Shown: in pieces, positions 33,101-45,200 of the stretch
Position numbering within the stretch: position 1 is the stretch's first letter
Layout of the letters: each line of letters starts with the position of its first letter
Source of the DNA: Lineus longissimus
Taxonomy: Eukaryota; Nemertea; Pilidiophora; Heteronemertea; Lineidae
Length of the DNA stretch: 64,000 nt
Direction: 5' to 3'
Assembly: GCF_910592395.1 (NCBI RefSeq)
Contig: NC_088323.1
Coordinates: forward strand, 15,425,501-15,489,500
Position numbers and translations under genes: made by a program
The notes under the pieces: model-generated
Told to the model about the DNA's origin: nothing
Seen by the model: only the letters and a program-made list of their open reading frames with translations
The model's database searches: none

Positions 33101-33955
33101 TCGGCCACTTGAGTATCTTAGTAGGATACTCTGGCTTGTCTTCAAGTGTACATTGAGACAGTGGCTCAAAGACGGAAGGGCCCTGGTACTGTCCCAACTA
33201 CATGAGCTATACCGAGTCGGCCACTTGAGTAGCTTAGTAGGGTACTCTGGCCTGTCTTCAAGTGTACATTGAGACAGTGGCTCAAAGACGAAAGGGCCCT
33301 GGTACTATCCCAACTACATGAGCTATACCAAGTCGGCCACTTGAGTAGCTTAGTAGGGTACTCTGGTCCGTCTTCAAGTGTACATTGAGACAGTGGCTCA
33401 AAGACGGAAGGGCCCTGGTACTGTCCCAACTACATGAGCTATGCCGAGTCGGCCGCTTGAGTAGCTTAGTAGGGTACTCTGGTCCGTCTTCAAGTGTACA
33501 TTGAGACAGTGGCTCAAAGACGGAAGGGCCCTGGTACTATCCCAACTACATGAGCTATGCCGAGTCAGCCACTTGAGTAGCTTAGTAGGGTACTCTGGTC
33601 CGTCTTCAAGTGTACATTGAGACAGTGGCTCAAAGACGGAAGGGCCCTGGTACTGTCCCAACTACATGAGCTATGCCGAGTCGGCCGCTTGAGTAGCTTA
33701 GTAGGGTACTCTGGTCCGTCTTCAAGTGTACATCGAGACAGTGGCTCAAAGACGGAAGGGCCCTGGTACTGTCCCAACTACATGAGCTATGCCGAGTCGG
33801 CCGCTTGAGTAGCTTAGTAGGGTACTCTGGTCCGTCTTCAAGTGTACATTGAGACAGTTGCTCAAAGACGGAAGGGCCCTGATACTGTCCCAACTACATG
33901 AGCTATGCCGAGTCAGCCACTTGAGTAGCTTAGTAGGGTACTCTGGCCTGTCTTT
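27136..33955. repeat. 116-bp satellite, about 59 units
   Basis: Unit contains 'actacatgagctatgccgag' and 'gagacagtggctcaaagacg'. Period 116, with occasional 120-bp variants carrying 'agctctactaaa'. It shares about 70 bp with the 101-bp unit and differs by replacement of a 20-35 bp segment. Each minus-strand unit gives an 87-codon open frame; these are repeat artefacts, not genes. Confidence 0.95.
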
Positions 33956-34255
33956 AAGACTACCGTGAGATAGAAGCTCTATATACCAGTGGCAGAAGAG
34001 ACCTCTTGCTGTCCTAGGGACATAAGGTGCCGTGGGTACATGAGCTACAGGTAAGCTACTTGAGTTGCCAAGCAGGGTGTTAGGCATAGTTAGGTTGACC
34101 TTCTACCAAAGACACAAGGCCCTGATATTGTCCAAGGTACACGAGGTGTCTTGGGGGCATGAGCTACTTCGAGAAGGCTACTTGTACTGCCTAGTAGGGT
34201 GTTTTGGCCCATCTCCAAAAGAAAAGCTCTACCAAAGGCAGAAGTGACACAGGTG
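33956..34255. repeat. Transition zone of diverged 116/101-bp units
   Basis: A diverged 116-type unit (33956-34080) is followed by a diverged 101-type unit (34081-34210), so the 101-bp family flanks the 116-bp array on both sides. Confidence 0.75.
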
Positions 34256-36692
34256 ACACCCGGCTCAGATATATGGGAGGACAGTCTCCTCCAGGATGAG
34301 AATCTTTCTTGTAGACACCCGGCTCTGATATATGGGAGGACAGTCTCCTCCAAGATGAGAATCCTTCTTGAAGACACCCAGCTCTGATATATGAGAGGAC
34401 AGTCTCCTCCAAGATGAGATTCCTTCATGAAGACACCCGGCTCTGATATATGAAAGGACATTCTCCTCCAAGATGAGAATCCTTCTTGAAGACACCCAGC
34501 TCTGATATATGGGAGGACAGTTTCCTTCAGGATGAGAATCTTTCTTGTAGACACCTGGCTCTGATATATGAGAGGACAGTCTCCTCCAGGATGAGAATCT
34601 TTCTTGTAGACACCTGGCGCTGATATATGGAGGACAGTCTCCTCCAGGATGAGAATCCTTCTTGTAGACACCTGGCTCTGATATATGAGAGGACAGTCTC
34701 CTCCAGGATGGGAATCCTTCTTGAAGACACCCGGCTCTAATATATGAGAGGAGAATCTCCTCAAGGATGGGAATCCTTCTTGAAGACACCCGGCTCTGAT
34801 ATATGGGAGGAGAATCTCCTCCAGGATGGGAATCCTTCTTGAAGACACCCGGCTCTGATATATGGGAGGAGAATCTCCTCCAGGATGGGAATCCTTCTTG
34901 AAGTCACCCGGCTCTGATATATGGGAGGAGAATCTCCTCCAGGATGGGAATCCTTCTTGAAGACACCTGGCTCTGATATATGAGAGGACAGTCTCCTCCA
35001 GGATGAGAATCCTTCTTGAAGTCACCCGGCTCTGATATATGAGAGGAGAATCTCCTCCAGGATGGGAATCCTTCTTGAAGACGCCCAGCTCTGATATATG
35101 GGAGGACAGTCACCTCCAGGATGGGAATCCTTCTTGAAGACACCTGGCTCTAATATATGAGAGGAGAATCTCCTCCAGGATGGGAATCCTTCTTGAAGAC
35201 ACATGGCTCTGATATATGAGAGGAGAATCTCCTCCAGGATGGGAATCCTTCTTGAAGACACCTGGCTCTGATATATGGGAGGAGAATCTCCTCCAGGATG
35301 GGAATCCTTCTTGAAGACACCTGGCTCTGATATATGAGAGGAGAGTCTCCTCCAGGATGGGAATCCTTCTTGAAGACACATGGCTCTAATATATGAGAGG
35401 AGAATCTCCTCCAGGATGGGAATCCTTCTTGAAGTCACCCGGCTCTGATATATGGGAGGAGAATCTCCTCCAGGATGGGAATCCTTCTTGAAGACACCTG
35501 GCTCTGATATATGAGAGGAGAGTCTCCTCCAGGATGGGAATCCTTCTTGAAGACACATGGCTCTGATATATGAGAGGAGAATCTCCTCCAGGATGGGAAT
35601 CCTTCTTGAAGTCACCCGGCTCTGATATATGGGAGGAGAATCTCCTCCAGGATGGGAATCCTTCTTGAAGACACCTGGCTCTGATATATGAGAGGAGAGT
35701 CTCCTCCAGGATGGGAATCCTTCTTGAAGACACATGGCTCTAATATATGAGAGGAGAATCTCCTCCAGGATGGGAATCCTTCTTGAAGACACCCGGCTCT
35801 GATATATGAGAGGAGAGTCTCCTCCAGGATGGGAATCCTTCTTGAAGTCACCCGGCTCTGATATATGAGAGGAGAGTCTCCTCCAGGATGAGAATCTTTC
35901 TTGTAGACACCCGGCTCTGATATATGAGAGGAGAATCTCATCCAGGATGAGAATCTTTCTTGTAGACACCCAGCTCTGATATATGGGAGGACAGTCTTCT
36001 CCAAGATGAGAATCCTTCATGAAGACACCCGGCTCTGATATATGGGAGGACAGTGTCCTCCAGGATGAGAATCTTTCTTGTATAGACCTGACTCTGATAT
36101 ATAAGAGGACAGTCTCCTCCAAGATGTGAATCATTCTTGAAGACACCTGGCTCTGATATATTGGAGGACAATCTCCTCCAGGATGAGAATCTTTCTTGTA
36201 GACACCTGGCTCTGATATATGAGAGGACAGTCTCCTCCAAGATGAGAATCCTTCATGAAGACACCTGGCTCTGATATATGAGAGGACAGTCTCCTCACAG
36301 ATGAGAATCCTTCTTGAAGACACCCGGCTCTGATATATGGGAGGATGGTCTCCTCCAGGATGAGAATCTTTCTTGTAGACACCCGGCTCTAATATCTGGG
36401 AGGGCAGTCTCCTGCAGGATGAGAAACCTTCTTGAAGACACATGGCTCTGATATATGGGAGGAGAATCTCCTCCAGGATGAGAAACCTTCTTGAAGACAC
36501 ATGGCTCTGATATATGGGAGGAGAATCTCCTCCAGGATGAGAATCCTTCTTGAAGACACATGGCTCTGATATATGGGAGGACGGTCTCCTCCAGGATGAG
36601 AATCTTTCTTGTAGACACTTAGCTCTGATATATGAGAGAACAGTCTCCTCCAAGATGAGAATCCTTCTTGAAGACACCCGGCTCTGATATAC
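34256..36692. repeat. 59-bp satellite, about 41 units
   Basis: Unit contains 'tctcctccaggatgggaatc' and 'acacccggctctgatatatg', with a near-palindrome GGAGGAGAATCTCCTCC. As 59 is not a multiple of three, each minus-strand frame passes through all three phases. The unit has few stops there, so frames up to 551 codons arise with a 59-residue period. I regard these as non-coding unless transcripts show otherwise. Confidence 0.95.
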
Positions 36693-37591
36693 GGTTATTC
36701 CGCTACGGTTATTCGCCGTGGTTGGGCTGCCTAAAAAAACATGCTGTATATCTTATATGAATACGTTTATTGAACTCTATGGTACAATGAAATCCACCTA
36801 TTGACATTCAATTCCTCTCACAGACAACAGCCCAAAGATTTCCCACTATACCCCACTTTCCTCTGCATACATTCTACACTCCGGACGGAGTGGACCACCT
36901 GTTACACGACCGCCCTCGTCTTGTCGCGCCCCGGTACATATCAGAGTAGTTTACATTTTCGCCAGTGGAGTGACAATTATCATTTTTCTGTGCCGCCCCA
37001 CCCCCGGGCCCTACCCTCCCATGCCGATTTATCAGCGCTGTTCGACAATCCAATTTCTCGTCTCGCAGATTACCGACGAACAACCCGCCTCGCCATAGGG
37101 GGGCTTATTATATTTTGCAGAACGGCGAAATATCAGTTTGCAATGACATGATACCTGGTAATAGATATTGACATCGTTTGCATAGGCCTACACAACATCA
37201 TGTTGACTGCTAGACACCTAATTCATAACTGCACAGGAATTTATATATCGCAGACAAACAGATTTAAAAAGTTCCCCAAACCTGTTCCCCCTCCAACACA
37301 CGCTCACGTGGTCACTGACAAGTAACACCCGTTGACGAAGCCGGTCAATACTCCGCCTCTTGATACTACATAGGAGTAAAAAAAGCCTGATATCAGGATG
37401 GAGTGCATCACGAACTCGCACAGTGACGAAATTTAGAAATTTTAGACGTCATAAGACGAAATCAGCGCCTCTGGTGTCAAGATTGTAAACATCAAACCTG
37501 ACACGCGTAACCTCTTCTACGGAGAGTGACCATCAACTTCGCTTTGTCTCCACGCCATGGAAGACTACACAATATTGGAGACCTTTAGAAT
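36693..37591. other. Spacer between satellite and DUF917 gene, likely its 3' UTR
   Basis: No gene or repeat recognised. A minus-strand AATAAA near 36766-36771 could be the polyadenylation signal of the DUF917 gene, about 0.8 kb past its stop codon. A phrase around 'ctccggacg.agtggacc' occurs here (36891) and in that gene's intron (39178, 39487). Confidence 0.4.
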
Positions 37592-40219
37592 TTATGGATT
37601 AAACGTAAACGGTAACGTGAAACGACTCACACACGATTCAGGCTCTTGTATACAGATTTTTATCGGAGTGAAGTGGGTTACATTGTTTTTGCAAACGTCT
37701 GCGTCGGTGTCCTCGTAATTTGCTTTGCACCATGGGATATATTCTCCATCGTAATAAAGATCATTCGATGTTTTGAACATTTTGTAAATACTCTCGAAAC
37801 TTTTGATGACTTTATCATTTTTGATCTTGTCGTCTGCCTGGATGACCAGTAGGAAGACTTCCAGACGATCATCTGTTGACATTGGGTCTGGGATTGATGA
37901 TATGTCCATTGGACCCTCGTCCGCAGGCAGGATACAGATGGAATCCGGTGCCATATAAGATGGTGACTCACCCGGGCGCCCGGCAAGTATGATCTCATTT
38001 TTGTACCAAAGTTTAAACTTGTTGTCTTCGTCATTGATATCTGTGATGACGAGGTACCCGGTATCCTTGACCTTGTCACTTTGGAGCACTTTTTCCGTAA
38101 CGTAGCCGTGGAAAACGACACTGTTCGGGCGTCCATGCGCCGTCAATACGTTCGAGATTGTTTCCGCGCGTTCCTTTCCCTTGTAATCATCCATTGCTTT
38201 GCCAACTTCCAGGGTCATGGAATAGGAACCGAAAACGGGTACGTCACCCATTTGCTCCCCTGTGATGACGTACGTGCCGTACCCGATGTACGGATGGAAA
38301 GGTCCGTCTTCGTCGGAGATCAGCGCAGCCGCAACTTCCTCGACCATCTTCTCTTTCCCGCATGGAAAGTCCAGCAGCGTTGACGCGATATTGTCAAACT
38401 CTGGCCCTGGCTGCGGTGACATGATAGCAGTAGGGGAGACCGAGAACTTGTCCGCGTATGTGATTTGGTTGACCAGGGGGACTGAACGCCCAGCGCCATC
38501 ACAATCAACTACAGCCACGCCTTCAACCGCCGACAAATAGAGCGCAATCGCCATGTTTACCGCGCCCAACTCTCCCGTGAGAATATACGAGAACTTGTCG
38601 AAGTTCTTGTATCTGTTGTAATGAAGCGCATCACTGGATCTTATCCGGCACTGCTTCTCGAGATATTTGAACGTGTTACTCGCAGCGTTGCATGGACACG
38701 GATTTGCCTCGTCTTCTGGGTCATAAGGGATGCTTGGCGCGAGGAAGGTGACCCTCTGCACCTTCTTCACCAGCTCAAAAGTTGACATCTCCATTTGCCG
38801 GTGCGTGAGCCTGGGAGCATGGAACTCGCGTGATTCCATTCGCTGAGTCAACGCGTGGGCAAAAGCATTCATTAATGGCTGACCCGTTGGGCTGTTTGGT
38901 GCCGGCCGGTCGCCGATAAGACTCCCTCTCCGTGACGAGCTGAGAGACGAACACCTTGACCGGTAGGTGCCCTCCCGAACTTTAGATGGTGTCCCCACCA
39001 GCGCGATCATGGTCATCCATGCGTCCTTCTTGACTTTTTCTGGCGCTTGGATCATTGCTGTGTCATCGTCGTTCATTTCTTCCAGAATGTGCCTGTAAAT
39101 GAAATGCACGCAAATGATGTACGACCTGACGTACTGGCAAACGTAATGAAACCTAAACGACTCTATTGTGAGATAAACTCCGGACGCAGTGGACCGGCCT
39201 CGTTCCTCACCCTAACAAAGGAGACCAAATCAGATTGACGAGATGGGCTGGCCAGGACCAGAGACTGCTCCAGAGCCGAGTCTGAGAGCCGTAGAGCCGT
39301 ATATGGGAAACACAGTGCGATGCCAGGAATTGGTGATCGGAGTCTAAAATAATATGAAGATTGGTTTGTTTCGCGGACACTGTTTCAGTGAAAGAACTTA
39401 AGTTGACCTCTGAACTTAGGGTATGCTTTTGTTCGCGAGCCTCGACTTCAGATGCGATCACAACAATGAAAGGTTGCACTCCAGAATCAGTGGACCGGCC
39501 TCGTCCCTCAACGACCTACGAATGGACTGTCATGGGAGTGTAAGTGAGGTCTTAAGGGACAACTTGGGCATGAGACATGTTGGTTTTTCATACAAAATGA
39601 ATTCCAGCAGGACCGCGACTTCTCTAAATAAAGAGGACAATTGAAAATAATTGAACTGCAATAAACAGGATATAACCATAGGCCAGCCTGATATTCACAA
39701 CTGCCTCGCAACTCGTGCAATCGTGAAAAGTTTCGACGCACTGTAAAATACAAGATACCCCTATTGGCCACTTAATGTAACTTAATCTTGCCTACTTAGC
39801 TGCTTTTTAAAGAGTCCTTTTAACTAATGGTGACTGGCACATCTGGAAACCGCATCCCCGATTAGAAAGTTTGATAAAAGCAGGGAAGGGAACACCCGGA
39901 TAAAAGTTACCTACCTCGCGAAATGCAGTGGACCGCCCCCTCCGCATGCCAATACCACGGCACCTTGGATGACTAGGTCGCACTGGTCCCTGGACAACTC
40001 CACATTCTTGCCCTTCTTGGCGCAGGGCGTCTTCGCATTCTTCTCAGGGTGGATGTTCTGCGTGGGGCGGAAGCGCACTCGCTGGGAAAATGTCTCCTTT
40101 GTGAGCTGGTCGCATTTAAATTCAGATGGCTGGTCCAGGAATGACTGGGTTTTGGAGTCCCGCACACGACGGTCAATGTCCATCCCCATAACCTGTTCGA
40201 GTACGTTCTGGCAAAACAT
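37592..40219 (-). CDS. DUF917/S-Me-TH family protein (two exons)
   Basis: Exon 1 40219-39915, exon 2 39092-37592, with GT-AG ends (GTAGGT; TTTACAG) and matching phase, giving about 601 residues. The family is mainly bacterial, archaeal and fungal; some members act as S-methyl-thiohydantoin desulfurases and many sit beside hydantoinase genes. Visible hallmarks: glycine-rich LACGGGGPLH at the exon 1 end (about residue 95), MIALVGTPSKV, GELGAVNMAIAL, then VAVVDCDGAGRSVP (the acidic/Gly core) and VFGSYSMTLEVGKAM. The first 80 residues and a Ser/Arg linker after the first block are not typical, making it longer than the usual 350-400 residues. The frame stays open upstream of the ATG to 40269, so an extra 5' exon is possible. 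The substrate is unknown. The assignment rests on motif recall, not a search. Confidence 0.7.
39093..39914 (-). other. Intron of the DUF917 gene
   Basis: 822 bp between consensus splice sites. Contains two diverged copies of 'cagtggaccggcctcgt' (39188, 39489). No mobile element recognised. Confidence 0.6.
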
Positions 40220-40382
40220 CACAAGAGACCTCCAGGGGTTGTTGACGATAGACCTCGGGATCAGTGACTGAGACTAGTCAAGTTCTTCATCATTTATACC
40301 ATCGCCACGGTGGCGCCCATCGACGGCGGCTGCCATATCAAAATAAAAAAACATTACGCAATGCCTCCAGCGGGCATCCTGC

Positions 40383-40392
40383 TATATATAAC
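40383..40392 (-). promoter_or_regulatory. Possible TATA box of the DUF917 gene
   Basis: Minus-strand TTATATATAG lies about 165 bp upstream of the ATG at 40219. Position is plausible but unproven. Confidence 0.25.
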
Positions 40393-40639
40393 GTGTGGTT
40401 TTCAATGAACACTGCCTCGCGATATTTTGTAATGACGAACGAGAAAGAAACCCAGATTTTATAACAAAAACTGGAAATCACGACCAGCCGGAAGTGGCCC
40501 CTGCCTTGTAGACTCCCGGGGCGGTCCAATGCCCCATGAGGATGAGTGACGAGGCCGGAGTGTACAGACCCACTACTCAATCCTGGGATTCGAGCGCTGT
40601 ATATCACCACCTTATTTATACTTTCACGAAGCATAAGGT

Positions 40640-41952
40640 ATGATGAGTCTTGGGGGGGGGGGCAGGGGAAATATCTTTACAATTACACAAGAGCAAAAGT
40701 CACAATATTCTTATTAGAATGACCAAAGGTATGCTATAATCAGAATGACTAAAGGTTTCCGAATACTTTCTGATAAAAACAATGACCACTCCCAATTCCC
40801 TGACACCATAATTGTTCCGAAATTTATGATTGCTCCCCATTCCATTTCACCGCAATATTGTTCCGCGATTTCGAAACAGCCCACAATGGTACGTCGGTCA
40901 TACAACCTCAAACGCGGAAGTCCAATGTCAGATGTCCAAACTTTTGTTCCAAAATCGATTTGAGTGACTGCTGATCTCTCATGTGAGTTATCTGAGACAA
41001 AGTTCAGTATCTAGTTGTTGAAAGGCATTGCTGGATTGGGAACCGGTGATTAGGTAGGTACGTTTAGGGGAGATATTTCTAAGCTTTAGGCAGTAAGCTC
41101 TCTCATCAGGGCCATATTTACTTAGACTGAGAGGGGAGGGACCTGACTGTGGCCTGTGGGCGGGGCCTGCCCTCCCCTCAAGCACTCAAAACATTTGCTT
41201 TTCATGCATATTTTGGACGAAAATAGTTTTCCCAAACAGTCTTTTCCAAATAGGTGGTACGGCACCGGCGTATCTGACAACGCCTGGCAAAGGGCCTATT
41301 TGAGTTTGGGTTGTGTTGTGATCTTAATGTATCTCCACAGTGCCACTACAGTGACAAGCTGGGAGTGGGCCAAAGGGACGAGGTGGGGTCTCTCCCAAAA
41401 GAAAAGATTTGTGTTAAAATCAGGGCTATCCGGCTTTCCTTGAGGCTAACCATGCAATGTTGTGTTTTAGTGAATAAATTCAGCAGAAAGTTGCAATACC
41501 ATGGTTTTTTGCAACTTTTCTGAAGACCCTGCGCATGCCAGCTGCTTTGATATGAATACTCATCCCTTGCCAGCTTTTTCCGGGACACCGATGTGCATAC
41601 CCAGCCCTTTCTAAGCCCCCCCCCCCCCGGCACAGCCACATGCTGGTAGTGGGACCACACTCCACGCTCACCAACACAACGGTACTGCCCCTCACCCTGT
41701 CGACGAATGAGAAGACAGGGACCCCAGTATAGTCGTCAAAATTAACCCTTTCTCTGCCACAGCTATAAATCCACCCTCTCCGTGATCTGTGCTCATGGTC
41801 AGGTGTTGACCAATAGTTTTGTCTCCCCAGTTTTTGACATTACGAGACATTGTCATGGCATAGTGCATATCAGGCAATCCCAATTTATATAATCGTAAAG
41901 ATAGTGCAAAAATACCTCCATCTAGATTTTTTGGTGAAAAGCACGAAGAAAA
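40640..41952. other. Intergenic region without recognisable gene
   Basis: Holds a G run near 40651 and a C run near 41618. Open frames are short and overlapping, without family features. Confidence 0.5.
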
Positions 41953-42131
41953 TTCAGTAGAACCTCTCTATTAGTGACACTGGGTTTGGCAAGTACTGTT
42001 CTTGATAGAGAGGTGTCCTGATGAGAGAGGTCAAACTAAATGGAAACAACCACTTTGGGACAAAACCTAGTGTCCTTAACAGAGAGGTTGTCCCCAGTAG
42101 AGAGGTGTCCGCTAAGGTAGGTTCCACTGCA
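41953..42131 (+). mobile_element. pogo/Tigger-like MITE copy upstream of CPVL
   Basis: TTCAGTAGAACCTC to TTCCACTGCA; 80 bp before the CPVL start codon, in the 5' flank or 5' intron. Confidence 0.75.
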
Positions 42132-42213
42132 TGTCTAGTTTATCCTTGGGTCCATCCTGAAGCAAATTCATAAAATTTGATTGACTCCTTTATTCATTAT
42201 CTATTTTGCAGCA

Positions 42214-45200
42214 ATGGCAAAAATTACACTCAACGTTCTTCTCCTTCTGCTCTCTCCATTGACTGTCATCTGTGGAGGACCGCTGCGATCGATGTTCCTC
42301 GATGTGACGCCCCCTATGGTGAAGAATGGAATCGACCCGGGCAAACCCTTGTTTCTGACACCTCTGCTTGAAAGCGGACAAATTGAAAAGGGTAAGAGAT
42401 TGGTTTGTGGCCAATCCATGGCTCCAATCTACAATTTTCAAGTCCGTACCAGCCCATCTTGCTAGAAATCAGACCCCAGTTGCTCAGTCGGCAGTGGAGA
42501 CAAAAAACACCGAAGATAGCTCAACTAAAAGCCATCTCCTTCCGTAAATCTAGTTCACATTAGTATTTGGACCTTTTAACCAATGGAGCAGTCTGGTCCC
42601 ACCCCGACTGTTGGGTGCAGATTGTGCTATCCAGCTCGTCAGTCGTGCCCCATTCAGCCGGGGCATGCCATCAAGCTTGGATGGAGAGCCCATCCAGCCA
42701 GGCAGAGGGTGTCCCTTCAACTGGGCAGGGCTGACCAACAGCTCATCAAATTGACCTACCAATATTATTGTTTTCGCACCTTCAGCCCCAGCTCTCAAGG
42801 CGGATGTGTCTCCTGGCCATCTTGGTTAATTTTTGGTCCTTATGTTTCCAGCCCGACAGCTGAGTTTGGTGGGCCCCTTGAAAGGAACCAATGTGAAAAG
42901 CTATGCAGGATATCTCACCGTCAACAAGCCGTACAACAGTAACCTGTTCTTCTGGTTCTTCCCAGCAAAGGTGAGATAAGTTCCCTTCTATTTCATTCTG
43001 GGCCAAATCAATCCTGTGTTACCCACATGGCCATGAGCCTCCCCAGCTGGACCCAGGCCCTATCTTGTGTTACCCACTGGGCCATAAGCCTCCCAGCTGG
43101 ACCCAGGCCCTATCTTGTGTTACCCACTGGGCCATGAGCCTCGCCAGCTGGACCCAGGCCCTGTCTTGTGTTACCCACTGGGCCATGAGCCTCCCAGCTG
43201 GACCCAGGCCCTATCTTGTGTTACCCACTGGGCCATGAGCCTCCCAGCTGGACCCAGGCCCTATCTTGTGTTACCCACTGGGCCATGAGCCTCCCAGCTG
43301 GACCCAGGCCCTATCTTGTGTTACCCACTGGGCCATGAGCCTCCCAGCTGGACCCAGGCCCTATCTTGTGTTACCCACTGGGCCATGAGCCTCCCAGCTG
43401 GACCCAGGCCCTATCTTGTGTTACCCACTGGGCCATGAGCCTCCCAGCTGGACCCAGGCCCTATCTTGTGTTACCCACTGGGCCATGAGCCTCCCAGCTG
43501 GACCCAGGCCCTGTCTTGTGTTACCCACTGGGCCATGAGCCTCCCAGCTGGACCCAGGCCCTGTCTTGTGTTACCAACTGGGCCATGAGCCTCCCCAGCT
43601 CAACCCAGGCCCTATCTTGTGTTACCCACTGGGCCATGAGCCTCCCAGCTGGACCCAGGCCCTATCTTGTGTTACCCACTGGGCAATGAGCCTCTCAGCT
43701 GGACCCAGGCCCTATCTTGTGTTACCCACTGGGCAATGAGCCTCTCAGCTGGACCCAGGCCCTATCTTGTGTTACCCACTGGGCAATGAGCCTCCCAGCT
43801 GGACCCAGGCCCTATCTTGTGTTACCCACTGGGCAATGAGCCTCTCAGCTGGACCCAGGCCCTATCTTGTGTTACCCACTGGGCAATGAGCCTCCCAGCT
43901 GGACCCAGGCCCTGTCTTGTGTTACCCACTGGGCCATGAGCCTCCCAGCTGGACCCAGGCCCTATCTTGTGTTACCCACTGGGCCATGAGCCTCCCAGCT
44001 GGACCCAGGCCCTGTCTTGTGTTACCCACTGGGCAATGAGCCTCTCAGCTGGACCCAGACCCTATCTTGTGTTACCCACTGGGCCATGAGCCTCCCAGCT
44101 GGACCCAGGCCCTATCTTGTGTTACCCACTGGGCAATGAGCCTCTCAGCTGGACCCAGGCCCTATCTTGTGTTACCCACTGGGCCATGAGCCTCTCAGCT
44201 GGACCCGGTCCCAATCTTGTGTTACCCACTGGGCAATGAGCCTCTCAGCTGGACCCAGGCCCTATCTTGTGTTACCCACTGGGCCATGAGCTTCCCAGCT
44301 GGACCCGGTCCCAATCTTGTGTTACCCACTGGGCAATGAGCCTCCCAGCTCAGTACCTGCAATTGAGATCGCTCATTGTAAGAGACCCTGCATTGGCTGA
44401 TACAATCGCGATCATAAGTCACCAGGTTTGCAGGGCCAAGACTGCAGCTTTCAAGTGGTGAAGACACCAGGGCAGTTTCGCCTTTGTTTGAAGAATGCAC
44501 TTTCCCTTTTCTCAGCCCCATTTACCTTAAACCCTGAAATAGGCCTTTCTTCTTTTTAGGTCAATCCAACAAAAGCTCCAGTGGTTATGTGGCTCCAGGG
44601 AGGCCCCGGGGGTTCTTCAATGTTCGGCCTCTTCGTCGAGCATGGGCCTTTTGGAGTGAATGCAAAAGCACAATGTGAGTATAACATTTACCAAGAATTG
44701 ATAAAGACTTGATCTTTGTCTTTAGCAATTCTTGCTTTTACTCATAGTGGTATGACAATCGTTTTTGACACAGTTTTTTTTCTCCCCGACCGTGAAATAG
44801 ATATAGATGGAAAAATGTTTTCCCGACGACCAATTTCAACCAATTTTGATTTTTTTGGTCCCCTTGTATGATCTGAGACTAAAATTGATAAAAAATAAGC
44901 ATATTTTTATTTTATTTCCCCGGCCCCACATAGATTTTGAGTCTGAGTAATTTGATTTTGAGTAATTTCCGCTCCACCCACAGGTTTTGCATCTGAAGTT
45001 TCGTAATCCAACTTATTAAAGAAGTGTGGCCTGAGTTTGGTAGAAAATATCTGTCCTTCATGAATGTTTTTGTGTTCTAGTGGTGCCGAGAAATACAACG
45101 TGGCAGACGAACTACTCTATGTTATATGTGGATAACCCGGTAAGTTCACTTAAACCACTCTATTAAGGACACCCTCAGGACTGACAAGTGCTGTCCTTGA

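Noticed and set aside
27002-34087. Dozens of 87-codon minus-strand open frames beginning MGQYQGPSVF
   Set aside because: They repeat with the 116-bp satellite unit and overlap each other; artefacts of the tandem array.
35022-36677. 551-codon minus-strand frame as a real gene
   Set aside because: It is fully explained by the stop-poor 59-bp satellite read in three phases; no non-repeat domain, no start context.
36801-37151. 116-codon plus-strand frame after the satellite
   Set aside because: No family resemblance and it lies in the probable 3' UTR of the DUF917 gene.
38081-38540. Plus-strand frames opposite the DUF917 exon
   Set aside because: Shadow frames of a well-supported coding exon.
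39164-39540. Recurring 'cagtggaccggcctcgt' phrase as a regulatory element
   Set aside because: Only three diverged copies around one gene; could be remnants of a small duplication.
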